Shown here in pieces: positions 47,401 through 57,759 of a stretch of 64,000 bases of DNA. The first letter of the stretch is position 1. Each line of letters starts with the position of its first letter. Made by a program: the position numbers and the translations under genes. The stretch comes from Emiliania huxleyi CCMP1516 (taxonomy: Eukaryota > Haptophyta > Isochrysidales > Noelaerhabdaceae). A model generated the notes under the pieces. The model did no database searches and was not told where the DNA came from. It was given only the letters and a program-made list of their open reading frames with translations. The stretch lies in the NCBI RefSeq assembly GCF_000372725.1, contig NW_005198391.1:610875-674874 (forward strand), read 5' to 3'.

Positions 47401-48853
47401 TCGTCCGGTGGCGGCGCCTCTGCCTCCGCCTCTTGGTCTGCCACCGCCGCCCTCGCCACGCCCGCCCTTTATCGTCGCGACGCACAGCGGTCGCGCCTCA
47501 TATTGGCAGCCTCGCGCCCCGCCGCCATTGCCGCCACTGCCGCCTCCTCTGCCGCCGCCGCGGCCACCGCCGCCGCCGCTGCCATCGCCCGGAGCAGAGC
47601 TGTCAGGGCCAGCGGCGGTGAGCCCAGGAGCTGGACGGCTCTCTGCTAGCACAGCGGCTCGCTCTGACCGCGTCCTCCCTCTCGGCCTAGGCGCCGCCGC
47701 CCTTCGCTCTGCCGCCGCCCGAGCTGGCTCCGGGCGGCGGCTTCCTCTCGCTCGACCCCGTCGGCCTTCCCTTCGACTTCCCAGCCTACCCGGAGCCCAA
47801 GCTGGAGAGGCTTGCGAATCTCTCCGACGCGCAGCTCTTCGGCGTCGGCTTCGCCTCCCTCCTCCTCTGCGCCGGGCTCGCATGTTGCCTAGTCCGATTC
47901 GTTTTGTCGGCTTGCGACGCAGACGACGACAGCGACCGGCGCAAGCGGCGGCGGCGCAAGCGCTGGCGGCGGCTGCGCAGCCAGCGGGGTGACTTGGGCG
48001 GCGCGTACGCAGGGGCCTTCACGGAGGAGGAGATCGAGGCTCTGGACGCCTATGACGAGTACGGCGGCGACTGGCGCGAGGCTGGTGGCCGCGTCGCGCC
48101 AGATTCTCTCCACGCCGAACAATCCGTCGACTCGGCGCTGTCGCTGGGGGCCGAAGGCGCGCACCGAGCCCTCGCCTGCAGCCCTTCTCTCTCCCCCCTC
48201 TCACGCCTGTTACCCGCGCGGCGTGGCCAGGCGGGCCCTACGTCAGGGTCGAGTTTGGCGGGTATGGCATGGAGGGCGTCGCGCTGCAGCTCCCGCCGGC
48301 GGTGCGAGCCCCCGTGTGGCCGCGGCCACGCCTCCGGCTGCGCGCCCGACGCGTGTGCTCTCTCCCTGCTCCCTCTCAGGCGCGCGTTTCGCTCAGCGGG
48401 CTCCGCGCCTTTTTGCTCGAGCGCGGGCGGATGCTAGGCCGGCTCGAGGCGCGTCCGCCGCCCGCCCCCGGCCACGTCTCGCCGCGCGTTCGTGCAGCAT
48501 GGCCTTCGCACTCCCAAACGGCGTCTGCCCCTCTGGCGCAGGCGGCGCATCCCGACGACCTCGACATCGCTTTGGGCAGCCATCTGAGCGGCCCCTTTGA
48601 GCCGCTGCGCTCCGTCTCCAAGCTGAGCGGCGCGGTGGTCCTGCGCGTCACAGCGAGCGAGCGGCGCGAGACGGCGGCGACGCGCAGGGACGAGTCGAGA
48701 GGGAGGAGCGGCGCGGCACATGTGTCGGTTCGAGGAAAGCCGAGGCCGGTGCCGAAAAACAAGTTGGGAGCCCGGAGGCCGCGCGAGCGGCGTGTGGCCG
48801 GCGCGCGTTTTGAGACGGTAGCGCAGCACGATGACGATAGCAGCAGTGATTGA
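45994..48853 (+). CDS. GH16-like glucanase-fold membrane protein, catalytic motif degenerate
   Basis: Predicted exons: 45994-46535, 46701-46851, 46989-47066, 47174-about 47640, 47691-about 48160, 48231-about 48290 and 48380-48853 (one further GC-AG intron probable). The concanavalin-type fold of glycoside hydrolase family 16 is recognisable: YGDFTWVARV, FACLAVFVHG, NEIAWCF across the first splice, YHIYALRWRPEGIDW, VVDNQLVHSV, WEPMSIK. Where active GH16 enzymes have E.D..E, this protein reads EIAWC, so catalysis is doubtful. A long Pro-rich stretch with a CCG microsatellite follows, then a transmembrane helix (LFGVGFASLLLCAGLACCLV) and a basic-acidic cytosolic tail. Perhaps a glucan-binding surface protein. 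Exons after 47.6 kb are less certain. Confidence 0.65.
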
Positions 48854-49208
48854 GTCGACTGTGGACAGTGGATCCATGATGATGTACACTGGACGCCCGC
48901 GCGCGCATATACCGTAGAGGTTTTTTTTGAGAGGACTTGGTGTCTTGATCATTACCTCATCTGTTTATTCACTCTCTCCTCTCCTCCTTTTCTCTCTGTA
49001 TGTGTATGCTTGTGCATGTACATGTACATGTCATGTTGTTGTGTGTATGTAAGACCCTTGAACCTGTGTTGCAGAAAATCCTCACGCGGCTTCCTCCGGA
49101 GCACGCGAGCCTGGGGCCGCTCTGTGCGACGCCCCGATTTGGCTCGGGCCCCACCATATGCCGCGTGGAGCAATTCGCAGGTTGGTACGTTGGCAGACAG
49201 GCAGTAGC
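48854..49208. other. Intergenic region between convergent genes
   Basis: 3' flanks; TG/CA-rich simple sequence at about 49005-49050 (TGTACATGTACATGTCATG). No gene. Confidence 0.5.
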
Positions 49209-50319
49209 TTAGAGCTGCTCGGCGGCGTCCGATGCCCTCACTTGCGACAGCTTCTGCGACTCCTCGCGGGTGGCGCTGATGTTTTTGCGGCTCGGACACA
49301 GCAGAGCGACATAGAAGGGTTCGGCAATGAAGATGATCTCAAAGCCGAACCTGCGACGAGGAGCGGGGGTTGTTAGACCCAGTGGCTGCGGCGTGGGCTA
49401 CCGTAGTGAGCATCCACCCGAGCCATCAGAAGATTGACATGGTCTCCTCGACCGGCAGCAGGAGGATGGGGGTGATGTAGGTGACGGCGCCCCAAAACAG
49501 GATGGCCAACGCGCGATGGAGCGGGCGGTAGAAGAAGAAAGGGAAGAACATCGTCGCAAAGAAGGTCCAGCCCATAGAGGGCATCCATGGTACATCGGCC
49601 ACGGTGAATCGCCAGTGGAGGTGCGAGTACGTGCCCACCTCATTGAAGCTGCAGGTTTGAACTTTCATTGCGCCGAGGTCTTCTGCGATGCTGCCCTGGT
49701 TTGCCAACGGGCCGACGTAGGTCGTTGAGTCGGTGACTGAGATGAAGACGGGCTGCCGGCCACCGGCAGCCTGCATCACGAACCCCACACCAATGTCAAA
49801 GATCTCGCCAGCTAGGATGGCCGCCCTGACACAAGGTGAGGGTGGGTGGTGGGTGAGGGCCCCGTGCGCTAGATTGGTAGTGCAAGAGAGATCGCAGGTC
49901 GCGCACCACCAAAAGACAGAGACGAGGATGGAGAAGCCGGAGTAGACGTAGTACGCCTTTTTTCGCTCGGTGCCTTCACACGTCTTGTAACACCAGACTC
50001 CGATGAGCCAGCTCCAGTTTGCAAAGCCAAAAAAGTAGACGCCGAATGTGCCAATCTTGTTCCAGGTGGGGCAGACACCGCCATTCGGAGGGTGGATGCC
50101 CTGCTCGTCGAAGAAAGGGAGGACGTTGAGCCAGATTACAAACTCGGACAGCTCAACGCACGCTATGTTGGCAACCCACAAAGCGTGCCACTTGGCGTCG
50201 GGCCCCCAGCGAGTCGACGAGGGGTCCTTGTCGGCCTTGAGACCCACGTAGAGGAGAAACGCCGCGCACGCCAGGCCGACCAGGCCAAAGACCATGCTCA
50301 CCGGCGCATTCCAGCACAT
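49209..50319 (-). CDS. Multispanning membrane protein with MCWN start (DUF5765-like)
   Basis: Main exon(s) 50319-49439 and a terminal exon 49350-49209, joined by a GT-AG intron, which removes an early stop and adds FGFEIIFIAEPFYVALLCPS and a Ser/Lys/Glu tail. Starts MCWNAPVSMVFGLVGLACAA, which resembles an algal/protist membrane family I associate with DUF5765 (recalled, not checked). Conserved-looking features are ELSEFVIWLNVLPFFDEQGI, NWSWLIGVWCYKTCEG and some seven hydrophobic helices. A short in-frame stretch (about 49824-49870, HHPPSPC) may be a small retained intron. Function unknown. Confidence 0.75.
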
Positions 50320-50655
50320 GGCTGCACGTCGAGGCGCGCAAGGCCTTGAGCGCGCCGAGACTGAACAGTCTCGGCGCGTGCCGTCCGCCGCCCCACACAA
50401 TCCCCCGACTTCGGACGCAATAAGTAACTAACGCCGAGCGATCGTGTCCTGTCGCCCCGTGTGTCTGCCACAAGGGCGGCAATCACTCAAGAGCAAGCGC
50501 CCGCCGAGAGCCATGATTCGGAGGCCCTGCCATCTTTAGACTTTATTTAGCACGGCTTCCCGGCCCACACCACAGCTGTGTGCCTTGCTTTGGCAGCAAA
50601 GAATGAAGATAAAAGAAATACCCGTCCCCGCCCGATCACGGAGGACGATTACACG

Positions 50656-51858
50656 ATGCTGCGCGACTTTTGCGACCTGTTCCTTCTCGTGCCTACTGGC
50701 TGTATCGACCAGATACGAGAGCCCACATCGACGCCGGCAGCGCGAGGTCGTTCTGCGTCGCTACCCTCGTTGACTTTGCCGCCACCCTGTCGGCCAACTC
50801 CACTGGCGGCCACCTCCCTGGCGGCCACGCTGGTGCTCGCCTTGCTGATCGCACTGTCGGCCCTCGGATCCCGACCGCTCCGTCGCAGCCCGCCTGCTCG
50901 ACGCAGCGATGGGTACGACGCGGCGGCCAGCGACGAGTCCGTGCTCTCGCATTCGCAGGCATTGTACTCGGCGGCCCTAGCTGGTAAAGATGACATCATG
51001 GTCGGCCGGTACGTCGCGGCATGCCGCCATTATGCTAATCATGTGTTGCCAAGGCTGATTTCAGGCCCCGCACTGGCCGGGGGGGTGTCAGAGATCCACT
51101 CCAATGCTGACAAGATTGCAAAGAGTACGGCGCTTGCCGAACTGCGCCGCGGCAGCACGAAGGGCACCGCGGAGCGCACCTCTGGTGATGGGGGCGACGT
51201 GCTGCTGCGTGACCTTCTCGTGGCTGAAGCAAGCACCGGCATCCACGGGCTGCCGGACGCCGTGCTGGCACGCAGCTTGCTACCTCACACACCTAGGTCA
51301 TAGCACTTCCTAGCGTTCCCGCGTCGTGCACCCTTGGCGTTCGACTAGGCTGACCAATCGGCTGCGATGGGAGCCCTCTGGAGCCGGCGCGGAATCAACA
51401 TGCGCGGCGCTGGGCTGTCCCACGTTGTCGCGCTGCAGAAGGTTCCACACCTCCGGCTCGCCCTGCCCACACCATAGGCACGCAAAGTACTATGAGCTGC
51501 TCGTCGGGAACCCGGAGTGCCGGCAGCAATGCGGCTGCGTCTTGACCTGCCGTCGAGTGGGCGCTGACGCAGAGTGATTGCCACCCGCAGGAATGACGCA
51601 GGGGCTACCATGCGTGCTGCTTTTGAGGCGTCGCACGCGCGCTACGTTGGCTGGTTCGGCCGATCCTCCTTTGGGCTGGCGACGCGATCCATGCACGGCT
51701 GGGACCGCCTGTGCCAGCGCCCGCGCATTGGGAGCGCGGACGGCGTGGGCGACGAGGACATCATGCGTGGGTGGACCTCGATGGCGTTCGAGGTGGTCCG
51801 GCGCATGCGTGAGACCCAGGCGGCACTCAACCTCGAGGACACCCGCAAGTCGATCTAA
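50656..51858 (+). CDS. Glycolipid-transfer-protein-domain (GLTP-like) gene, spliced
   Basis: Two regions fit the GLTP fold. A central one (HYANHVLPRLISGPALAGGV, SEIHSNADKIAKS) resembles the conserved D-x-x-N-I motif region of GLTP/ACD11. A C-terminal exon (about 51608-51858) reads AFEASHARYVGWFGRSSFGL, DIMRGWTSMAFEVVRRMRET, like the family's conserved YH.W helix and C-terminal helix. Between them, short exons are likely (GALWSRRGINMRGAGLSHVV at about 51368-51427) but not resolved. Upstream residues include a hydrophobic helix (LAATSLAATLVLALLIALSA). GLTP proteins carry sphingolipids or ceramide-1-phosphate between membranes; the ligand is unknown. Boundaries approximate. Confidence 0.5.
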
Positions 51859-52149
51859 TAGAGCCGAAGAAGAGTATTCAAATAGATTCACATCGGGAGA
51901 GAATTTTAGCAAACCACTGTTGTCACATCGGTGAGACTAGTAGATGGGTAAAACTAAAAGGAGGGTCGCCGCCCGCGTCGGCAACGACCCCGCAATCTTT
52001 GCGAGGGCGAGGCGCGCCCGAGGGGGGGGCGGGGGGGGGTCCGGGTCGGGCATTCGGCGCGGCTACGAGTATCCGGGGTCATGGCTCGTGGGGTAATAAA
52101 TAAATAGAGAGGCATCTCGGCGAGGGGTCATCTTCTTTTTCCTTGGTGT

Positions 52150-52191
52150 ACCTGTGTTAGTGCCAGTGCGCGCCAGTCCCGTGCCTAGTGT
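52150..52191 (+). promoter_or_regulatory. 42-bp conserved upstream block, copy 3
   Basis: As at 24598 with a single C-to-T change (GTGCCTAGTGT). Directly followed by AAAAGAAAGAAAG and repeat A remnants. Confidence 0.8.
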
Positions 52192-52245
52192 AAAAGAAAG
52201 AAAGAACACATGCAACAGGAAGGGGTGGGGGTGGGAGGACGGGAG
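52190..52245 (+). repeat. Dispersed repeat A, diverged fragment
   Basis: AAAGAAAGAAAGAACACATG, then AGGAAGGGGTGGGGGTGGGA and GGACG, aligning with the first third of repeat A. Confidence 0.6.
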
Positions 52246-52263
52246 TTTTGTAAAATCGTTTTC

Positions 52264-52274
52264 AAATTCTTTTT
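52264..52274 (+). promoter_or_regulatory. AAATTCTTTTT start-proximal motif
   Basis: 11-bp motif ending 21 bp before the ATG of the TPR-JmjC gene. The same motif or a close variant precedes the genes at 3202, 17444, 41324 and 62803. Confidence 0.5.
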
Positions 52275-52294
52275 CCCTGCTCGCGGGTTGCAGC

Positions 52295-54538
52295 ATGAGG
52301 TCTGGCATGAGGTCGGTGATGGTCCGCATGTTCGTTCAGCTCTGCTGCTTCTGTGCGCTTCTGCCGACGATCCTCGCTGCCTCGATGCACGAGAGCCCGC
52401 GTGACATGCACGCTCGGGGGCTCGCCCACCTTCGGCGCAATGAGCGGGCTGCGGCTCGCGATGTGCTGGAGCGGCTGCGTGAGACGCACCCAGACTCTCC
52501 GCACTGTGCCCTCCTCGCAGGGCACTGCTGCCTGATGCTCGACCGCAGCGAACAGGAAGCGATCGTGCAGTACCAGCGCGGCGAGTGCGTGGCTGTCGAG
52601 CCGGCGGACGTTGCGGATGCCAAGCACGCGATTGGCAGGCTGCACCGGATGGGTGGCCGATGGGAGGCTGCGGCGCGGAGTTATCACGAGGCGCATTCGC
52701 TGCAGCCCGAGTCGGCCGAGTTCGAGCAGGACCTGCTCTTTGCGCAGGCCAAGGTCCACCTCTTGGCTGGCCAGCCGCGAGAGGCGGCCGCGGCCCTGGA
52801 GCGCGGCTTTGCGCTGGCCGAGGCCGCGTGGCGGCCGCACTTTGCCCGCGAGCTGGCGCATGCCACGGGTCTGGCGGGCGACTTTGAGGGCACGGCGCGC
52901 CATTACGCAATCGCGCTCTCGCTCGGCGGCGTGCGCGATCATGCTACCGTCGGCGAGGCGCTCAGCGCACTCGCAGCGCACCACGAGCAAGCCGACGTCC
53001 GCCTCGCCGCCGGCTTCTTGCGCGGCGCAGCGAGCGCCTTCGCCGCCGCCGCCGGTGACGGGTCCCCGGACGGTGCGCCGGACGCCTCCTCCGCAGCGGC
53101 GGCGGCGCACAGGCGCGCCGCCGAGACGGAGGAGGCGTTGCACGCCCTCGGCGAAGCGGCGGCAGAGGGAAGCGGCGGCGCGCTTGCCTCGGGGTGGGAG
53201 GGGCGCCTCGCCGCGGCGCAGTCGCACTATGAGCGCGCGCTCGCGCTGCAGCCGGGGCTGGTGGAGGCGTACGACGGCCTCGGCCGCCTGCTCCTCGGCA
53301 CGTCGCGCCTCTCCAACTTTGGCGCCGTGCATGCGGCCGCGCTGCACGTGCGCGAGGCGGAGGCGCTGCTTCGGACGGCGGCTGCGCTCGACGGGGCGCT
53401 GAGTGAGCGGCCGAGGAGCGAGGCAAGCGGCGGCGGCGCGCAGGCCGACGAGGAGGGCGCCAAGCGCCTGGCGGAGCGCCGCCGGTGGCGCGCCGCGCAG
53501 CTCGCCTTCATCGACCGGACGCGGCGCGAGGTGGAGGGGTGGAGCGAGGTTGTGCGTTCGCTCGGGCCGCCGCCGCCGCCATCATCTGCTTCTCGCAGCG
53601 CTCCGGCCGCGGCGGCGACGGCGGGGTGGGAGCCGCCCTCATGGTTGGCGGGCGCGCCGGAGATCGCTCGGAAGAGAGCGCCCTCGTCCGAGGCGGAGAT
53701 GCGAGCCGTGGTGGAGGCGGGCGAGCCTGTTGTGCTCGTCGGCCTGCAGCAGGCCACGGGCTTTGCGCCGGCGAGCCGGTGGGGGGCGAGTGCGCTGCGC
53801 GCGGCGTGCGGCGACTCCACTGTCAAGGTCGGCGTCTCGCCCACGGGCAGGTACGACGGGCCCGAGGCGGGGCACCGCTGGGGGCTGCCAGCCGGCAGGG
53901 AGGTGCTCGTGCGGCCGCCCGAGACTTTCATGCGGCTGGGCGACTACCTGCGCCTGCTCGAGGAGCCGACGCCGGAGTCCTTCTACGTCGAGTACAACGC
54001 GCTGCACCAGTACCTCGGCGCGCCTGTGCGCGCGATGGCGCCGGTGCCGCCGCAGGCGCTGTACCTCAGGCCGCTGCTCGCCAACCTCTGGCTGGGCAAA
54101 GGCGCGACGACGTCGCCCCTCCACTACGACGAGTACGAGAACCTTCTCGCTCAGGTGTCTGGCACCAAGGAGCTCGTCCTCTTCCCGCCCTCCGACTTGC
54201 CCCACCTCTACTACACGCCGCGCGCCAAGGGCACGCTCCGCTATGCCTGGCCAAACACCTTTGAGCGGCTGCCCGTCAGCGAGGCGGACGCCGGCGCGCG
54301 CGTAGTCTTTGCCTCGTCCGTCAACGTGTCGCAGCCCGACTTGCGCGCCCATCCGGCGCTGCAGCGCGCGTCGCCGCGCCGCTGCACGCTCCGGCCCGGA
54401 GAGACGCTCTACCTGCCCGCCTTTTGGCACCACGAGGTCCACTCGCGCTGCGCTGCGCAAGGCGAACTCAACGTCGCTGTTAACTTTTGGTTCAGGAACG
54501 CTACCCGTCCGCCCGAGGGGTCCTATGACTTGATATAA
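52295..54538 (+). CDS. Signal-peptide TPR protein with C-terminal JmjC (cupin-8) hydroxylase domain
   Basis: 747 aa, intronless. The N-terminus has a hydrophobic signal or anchor (MFVQLCCFCALLPTILAA). Residues about 35-400 are TPR-like helices (GLAHLRRNERAAARDVLERL, SYHEAHSLQPESAEF, HYERALALQPGLVEAYDGLG). The C-terminal ~250 residues are a JmjC/cupin-8 dioxygenase: PVVLVGLQQATGFAP start, LYLRPLLANLWLGKGATTSP, the iron ligands HYDEYEN (His610, Asp612) and a distal His in PAFWHHEVHS (about 712). These enzymes use Fe(II) and 2-oxoglutarate to hydroxylate proteins; with a signal peptide the likely place is the ER or secretory pathway. The substrate is unknown. A TPR-plus-hydroxylase layout recalls aspartyl beta-hydroxylase, though the catalytic fold differs. 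Confidence 0.88.
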   Translation: MRSGMRSVMVRMFVQLCCFCALLPTILAASMHESPRDMHARGLAHLRRNERAAARDVLERLRETHPDSPHCALLAGHCCLMLDRSEQEAIVQYQRGECVAVEPADVADAKHAIGRLHRMGGRWEAAARSYHEAHSLQPESAEFEQDLLFAQAKVHLLAGQPREAAAALERGFALAEAAWRPHFARELAHATGLAGDFEGTARHYAIALSLGGVRDHATVGEALSALAAHHEQADVRLAAGFLRGAASAFAAAAGDGSPDGAPDASSAAAAAHRRAAETEEALHALGEAAAEGSGGALASGWEGRLAAAQSHYERALALQPGLVEAYDGLGRLLLGTSRLSNFGAVHAAALHVREAEALLRTAAALDGALSERPRSEASGGGAQADEEGAKRLAERRRWRAAQLAFIDRTRREVEGWSEVVRSLGPPPPPSSASRSAPAAAATAGWEPPSWLAGAPEIARKRAPSSEAEMRAVVEAGEPVVLVGLQQATGFAPASRWGASALRAACGDSTVKVGVSPTGRYDGPEAGHRWGLPAGREVLVRPPETFMRLGDYLRLLEEPTPESFYVEYNALHQYLGAPVRAMAPVPPQALYLRPLLANLWLGKGATTSPLHYDEYENLLAQVSGTKELVLFPPSDLPHLYYTPRAKGTLRYAWPNTFERLPVSEADAGARVVFASSVNVSQPDLRAHPALQRASPRRCTLRPGETLYLPAFWHHEVHSRCAAQGELNVAVNFWFRNATRPPEGSYDLI

Positions 54539-55030
54539 GAGAATTGTCTGCTTTTGAGTTTTGCGAGTAACACTGCACTTTGCTCGCCTTCCCTCACCCT
54601 GGGACCCCCCGTGTTTTGCATCTCAATATTTCAATCATTGGACATTTTGCGCATTTTGATTTTTGTCGCGCTGACCGCGCTCTCGCTCTCTGAGTCTGAC
54701 TGGTGTTTCTCTTTCTGTGCGCGATTTCGGGCCCCGCTGCTGCGCTGGGGCCCGGGATTGTGCTTTTACGTGAACACTAGTCTACACACTGCGCTGTCTC
54801 CACCTCCGCACCTCGGCAAGCACACTGCGCGCGGGCTCCTTAGTTCTCCTCTCTCGACTCTCGCTCTGTCTCCCCGCCCGGAATACAAACATATGCCAAT
54901 CACAATTCGCCATTCGACGTCAACCGCCCACAAAGCGCCGCCATTCGCCCCCAAAAGAATGGGAAATAGCCCTTCAGTCGTGTCGCGTCTCCTCGGGCAA
55001 GTCGACGCCCTACACAGCAAGGCCAAGGGG
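54539..55030. other. Intergenic region between convergent genes
   Basis: 3' flanks of the JmjC gene and the CysRS-tail repeat gene. An ORF at 54554-55129 exists but has untypical codon use and overlaps the neighbour's end. No gene called. Confidence 0.45.
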
Positions 55031-57526
55031 TCAGAAGGGGCGTGTGGCAGCGTGTCCGCTTCGCTGATGGGCGCGGACCGCGAGAAGCTCTTCGTCCGAG
55101 TAGCCCACCGCGCCCGGAGTCACAAATGAGGCTGCAGGCGCAGGCGGGGCGGCGTCCACCACTTCTGCGGCGCTCGCGGGGGCCAAGGCTTCCCCTCCGC
55201 CCGCTGGCGCTGGCGCCTCTGCTCGGGAGGAGGACCAGCCGGCCGACGGCTCAAACAAGCGACTGGTGGCGGCTCCGGCGGACGGCTGCGGCGGCGGGAG
55301 GATGCGGTAGGAGCTCGTGCGCGAGTTGAGGACGATGCCCATCTCGCGCCGCAGCTCCTGCGGCGGGGCGGGGCGGGGCGGGGTCCGGCGGGGACACCGC
55401 GGCCTCCTCGTCTCTGCAGCCGCGGCTAGACTCTCGGCTGTGGCGCGAACAAACACACATCGCGGATCGCGTCGGCAATCGCAAAGTCGCGCGCGGCCTG
55501 CGCCTCGCGCTGCGCAACCAGCCGCTCCTGCAGGCGCTCCTCCTGCTCCGCCGTCAAGGACTCCGCGCCTCCCCCGTCGTTCGGGTCCCGCACAAAGCGC
55601 GGCGGCGGCGGCGGCGGCGGCGGGGTAGAGAGCGCGGGTGGCCTCGCCTCGCTGCCCTCGCTCGCGCGGTCGCTCGAGCGGCGCCGCTTCGCCAGGATGC
55701 GGCACACGTACGTGTTTGCGCGGTCGTCCACGAAGCAGTCGTGCTCGCGCAGCCGGTCGCGGAGGTCGTCGGCGCGCGCAAAGTCGCGCACCCGCTTGGC
55801 CTGCACCCGCTCGAGGAGCAGCGCGTCGATCTGCGCCTGCTCCTCCTCGTCGATCTCCCGCTGCCCGGCCTCCTCGGACCGCCGGTACCCGTGGCCCCCG
55901 CTCCCTCCCACCCCATCGCTTCCGCCGCCGCCGCCGCCGCCACCGCCGCCGCCGCCGCCACCGCGGTGGTCGGCCAGTTCTCTGTCGAGCCGGGATCGCT
56001 CCGCCGCGCCGCCCTCCTCGTCGCGAGACCGCTTGCCTCCGGGCGCGCCGGCGAGGGTCGTGAAGCGGTACGTGTGCTTCCGATCGTCGAAGACTATGCT
56101 GCAGCCCCCTTGGCGCGCGACGGCGCGCAGCTCGTCACGGATGGCGTCGGCGCCTATGGTATTGAATTCGAGTTGGGTACCGGGGTTTGGTAGGGTGCTG
56201 CGGCTCGTCACGGATGGCGTCAGCGCCGGCGTAGTCGCGCGAGCGCTGCGCCTGCCGGCGGGCGGAGAGGCGGCCGACCAGCGTCGCCTCGTCCGTCGCG
56301 TTGAGCACGACGCCGGAGTCGTCGGCGGGGTCGCGGGTGTACGCGTCGGACAGCTCCTCCTTGCCGAGCAGCTTGTACACCTACCGCGCAGCCGGGCCGG
56401 GTGAACCGCTGACCCGGCGAACTCCTCCCTTTGCCGAGCAGCAGCTGCCACACCTTTCGGCCGTCATCGACGTAGACCCCGAGCTCGTTCAGCTGCGACC
56501 GCATCGCGTCGGCCGCCTCCCACTGCCGGCTCTTCTTCGCCTGCAGCCGCGCCAACAGCAGCCCGTCGATTGCGCTGCGGTGCTCAGCCGGGAGCGAGGC
56601 CCACGCCGCGCCGCCGTCCGCCTCCTCGCGCGCATAGTCGTGCTCGGTCGGCGGGGGCGGCTTGGGCGGCTTCGGCGGCGCCGGTGGCTTGAGGCTGTAG
56701 GTGCTTTCGCCGTCGTTGACCGACACGCCCGCCTCGCGCAGCTTCTGACGCAGCTCGTCGGAGCGCTCCCAAGCGCGCTCTCGCTTCGCAAGCACCCGAT
56801 CGAGCAGCATGCCGTCCAGGGTCGCCTGGTCGGCGGGCGAGAGCACCACGCTGCCGTCGTCGACGCGAGTGTAGCCGTGGTGGGTCGGTCGCGCCGGCTG
56901 AGGAGGCTTGGGCGGCTCGGGAGGGACGACGCGGTAGGTGTTCGCGCCATCGTCGATGATCACGCCCGCCTGCGGACGGGCCGGCACCAGAGTGTGGATG
57001 GAAGGGGCGCGCGGGGGTTTGCGGCCCGGCGGAGGACCACCGAGCGCAGCTTTTGGCGCAGCTCGTCCGCCTTTGCAAACTCGCGCGCCCGCTTGGCGAG
57101 CAGCCGCTCGAGCAGCATGCCGTCGAGCGTCGCCTGGTCGGCCGGCGAGAGGACGATGCTGCCATCGTCGACGCGAGTGTAGCCGTGGTGGTTCGGCTGG
57201 CCCGACGTGCGTGGCCGTATCGAGTAGGTGCTTTCTGCGTCATTGACAGAGACGCCGGCGTCGCGAAGTTGTGCGCGCAGCGCGTCGGCGACGTCAAAGT
57301 CGCGCAGCCGTTTCGCGTAGAGCCGCTCGAGGAGGAGCCTGTGCAGCGTGGCCTCATCCGCTGGTGAAAGCTGCACTCCCGTCACCGGGTCGCTCCTTAT
57401 GTAGCCGTGCTCCGCTGCCATTGCTGCGGCGCCCTGCGCCACGAGGGCCTCGAACTGCGCCTGCATCTGAGCGGCGCGGTCCGGGCCGCCACCGCCGCTC
57501 CTGCGGTTGTCCTGTTCGACCTCCAT
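55031..57526 (-). CDS. Protein of seven tandem CysRS-C-terminus-like helical repeats
   Basis: Exons (minus) 57526-57041, 56969-56454, 56380-56227, 56153-55459 and 55357-55031 give 725 aa; all joins keep frame. Seven copies of a module of about 70-95 residues: an aromatic start (GYTRVDDG), a helix (ATLDGMLLERLLAKRAREFA), KADELRQKLR, then GV.VND..STY. The helical pair resembles the C-terminal tRNA-binding region of cysteinyl-tRNA synthetases (R.KDFA.AD.IRD.L...G), but no synthetase catalytic domain is present. Repeats 1-4 are closest to each other. Linkers are Pro-, Gly- or Arg-rich; the tail ends SDEELLAVRAHQRSGHAATR. RNA binding is inferred. Introns 2 (GT) and 3 (GC) start with copies of the following exon's first bases. 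Confidence 0.8.
56130..56226 (-). repeat. 24-bp exon-start duplication defining a 73-nt intron
   Basis: GCGCTGACGCCATCCGTGAC plus GAGC (56226-56203) is repeated with one change at 56153-56130. The first copy supplies the GC donor, the second is the start of the next exon, and the intron between reads GC...CCATAG. Confidence 0.9.
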
Positions 57527-57759
57527 CGCGGCGCGTGGGCGAGCGGACCAGCGAGAGCCGCCGGGCTTGGAGAGTTTGTGTAGCTGTCGCTCACCTGCAC
57601 TTTCTTTTTTGCTAGACGCGGTCTTCCTTTCTTTCTGGTCAGTTCGAACATTCCAGGTACGAGTAGTGCCAGCATCCAGCGTCCGCTTCCAGGCTCTAGC
57701 ATCCGCTTCTACGCCTCTGCTCCCTCCTCGCACTCGATCGAATTGTACATAATACACAT
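57527..57759. promoter_or_regulatory. Short divergent promoter region
   Basis: Only 233 bp separate the start codons of the divergent repeat-protein and SnoaL-like genes. Contains CTTTCTTTTTTGC and several AGCATCC/CAGCGTCC repeats (57670-57715). Confidence 0.4.

Larger units (their letters stand above)
51859..52294. promoter_or_regulatory. Upstream region of the TPR-JmjC gene
   Basis: Contains a diverged hairpin related to repeat B (about 51938-52010, GAGATGGGTAAAAC-like start and a CCGC...GCGGG stem), a poly-G run, the 42-bp block at 52150, a repeat A fragment at 52190-52245, and AAATTCTTTTT 21 bp before the ATG. Confidence 0.5.

Noticed and set aside
54554-55129. 191-aa plus-strand ORF after the JmjC gene
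   Set aside because: Untypical codon use, lies in the 3' flank and overlaps the end of the convergent repeat-protein gene.
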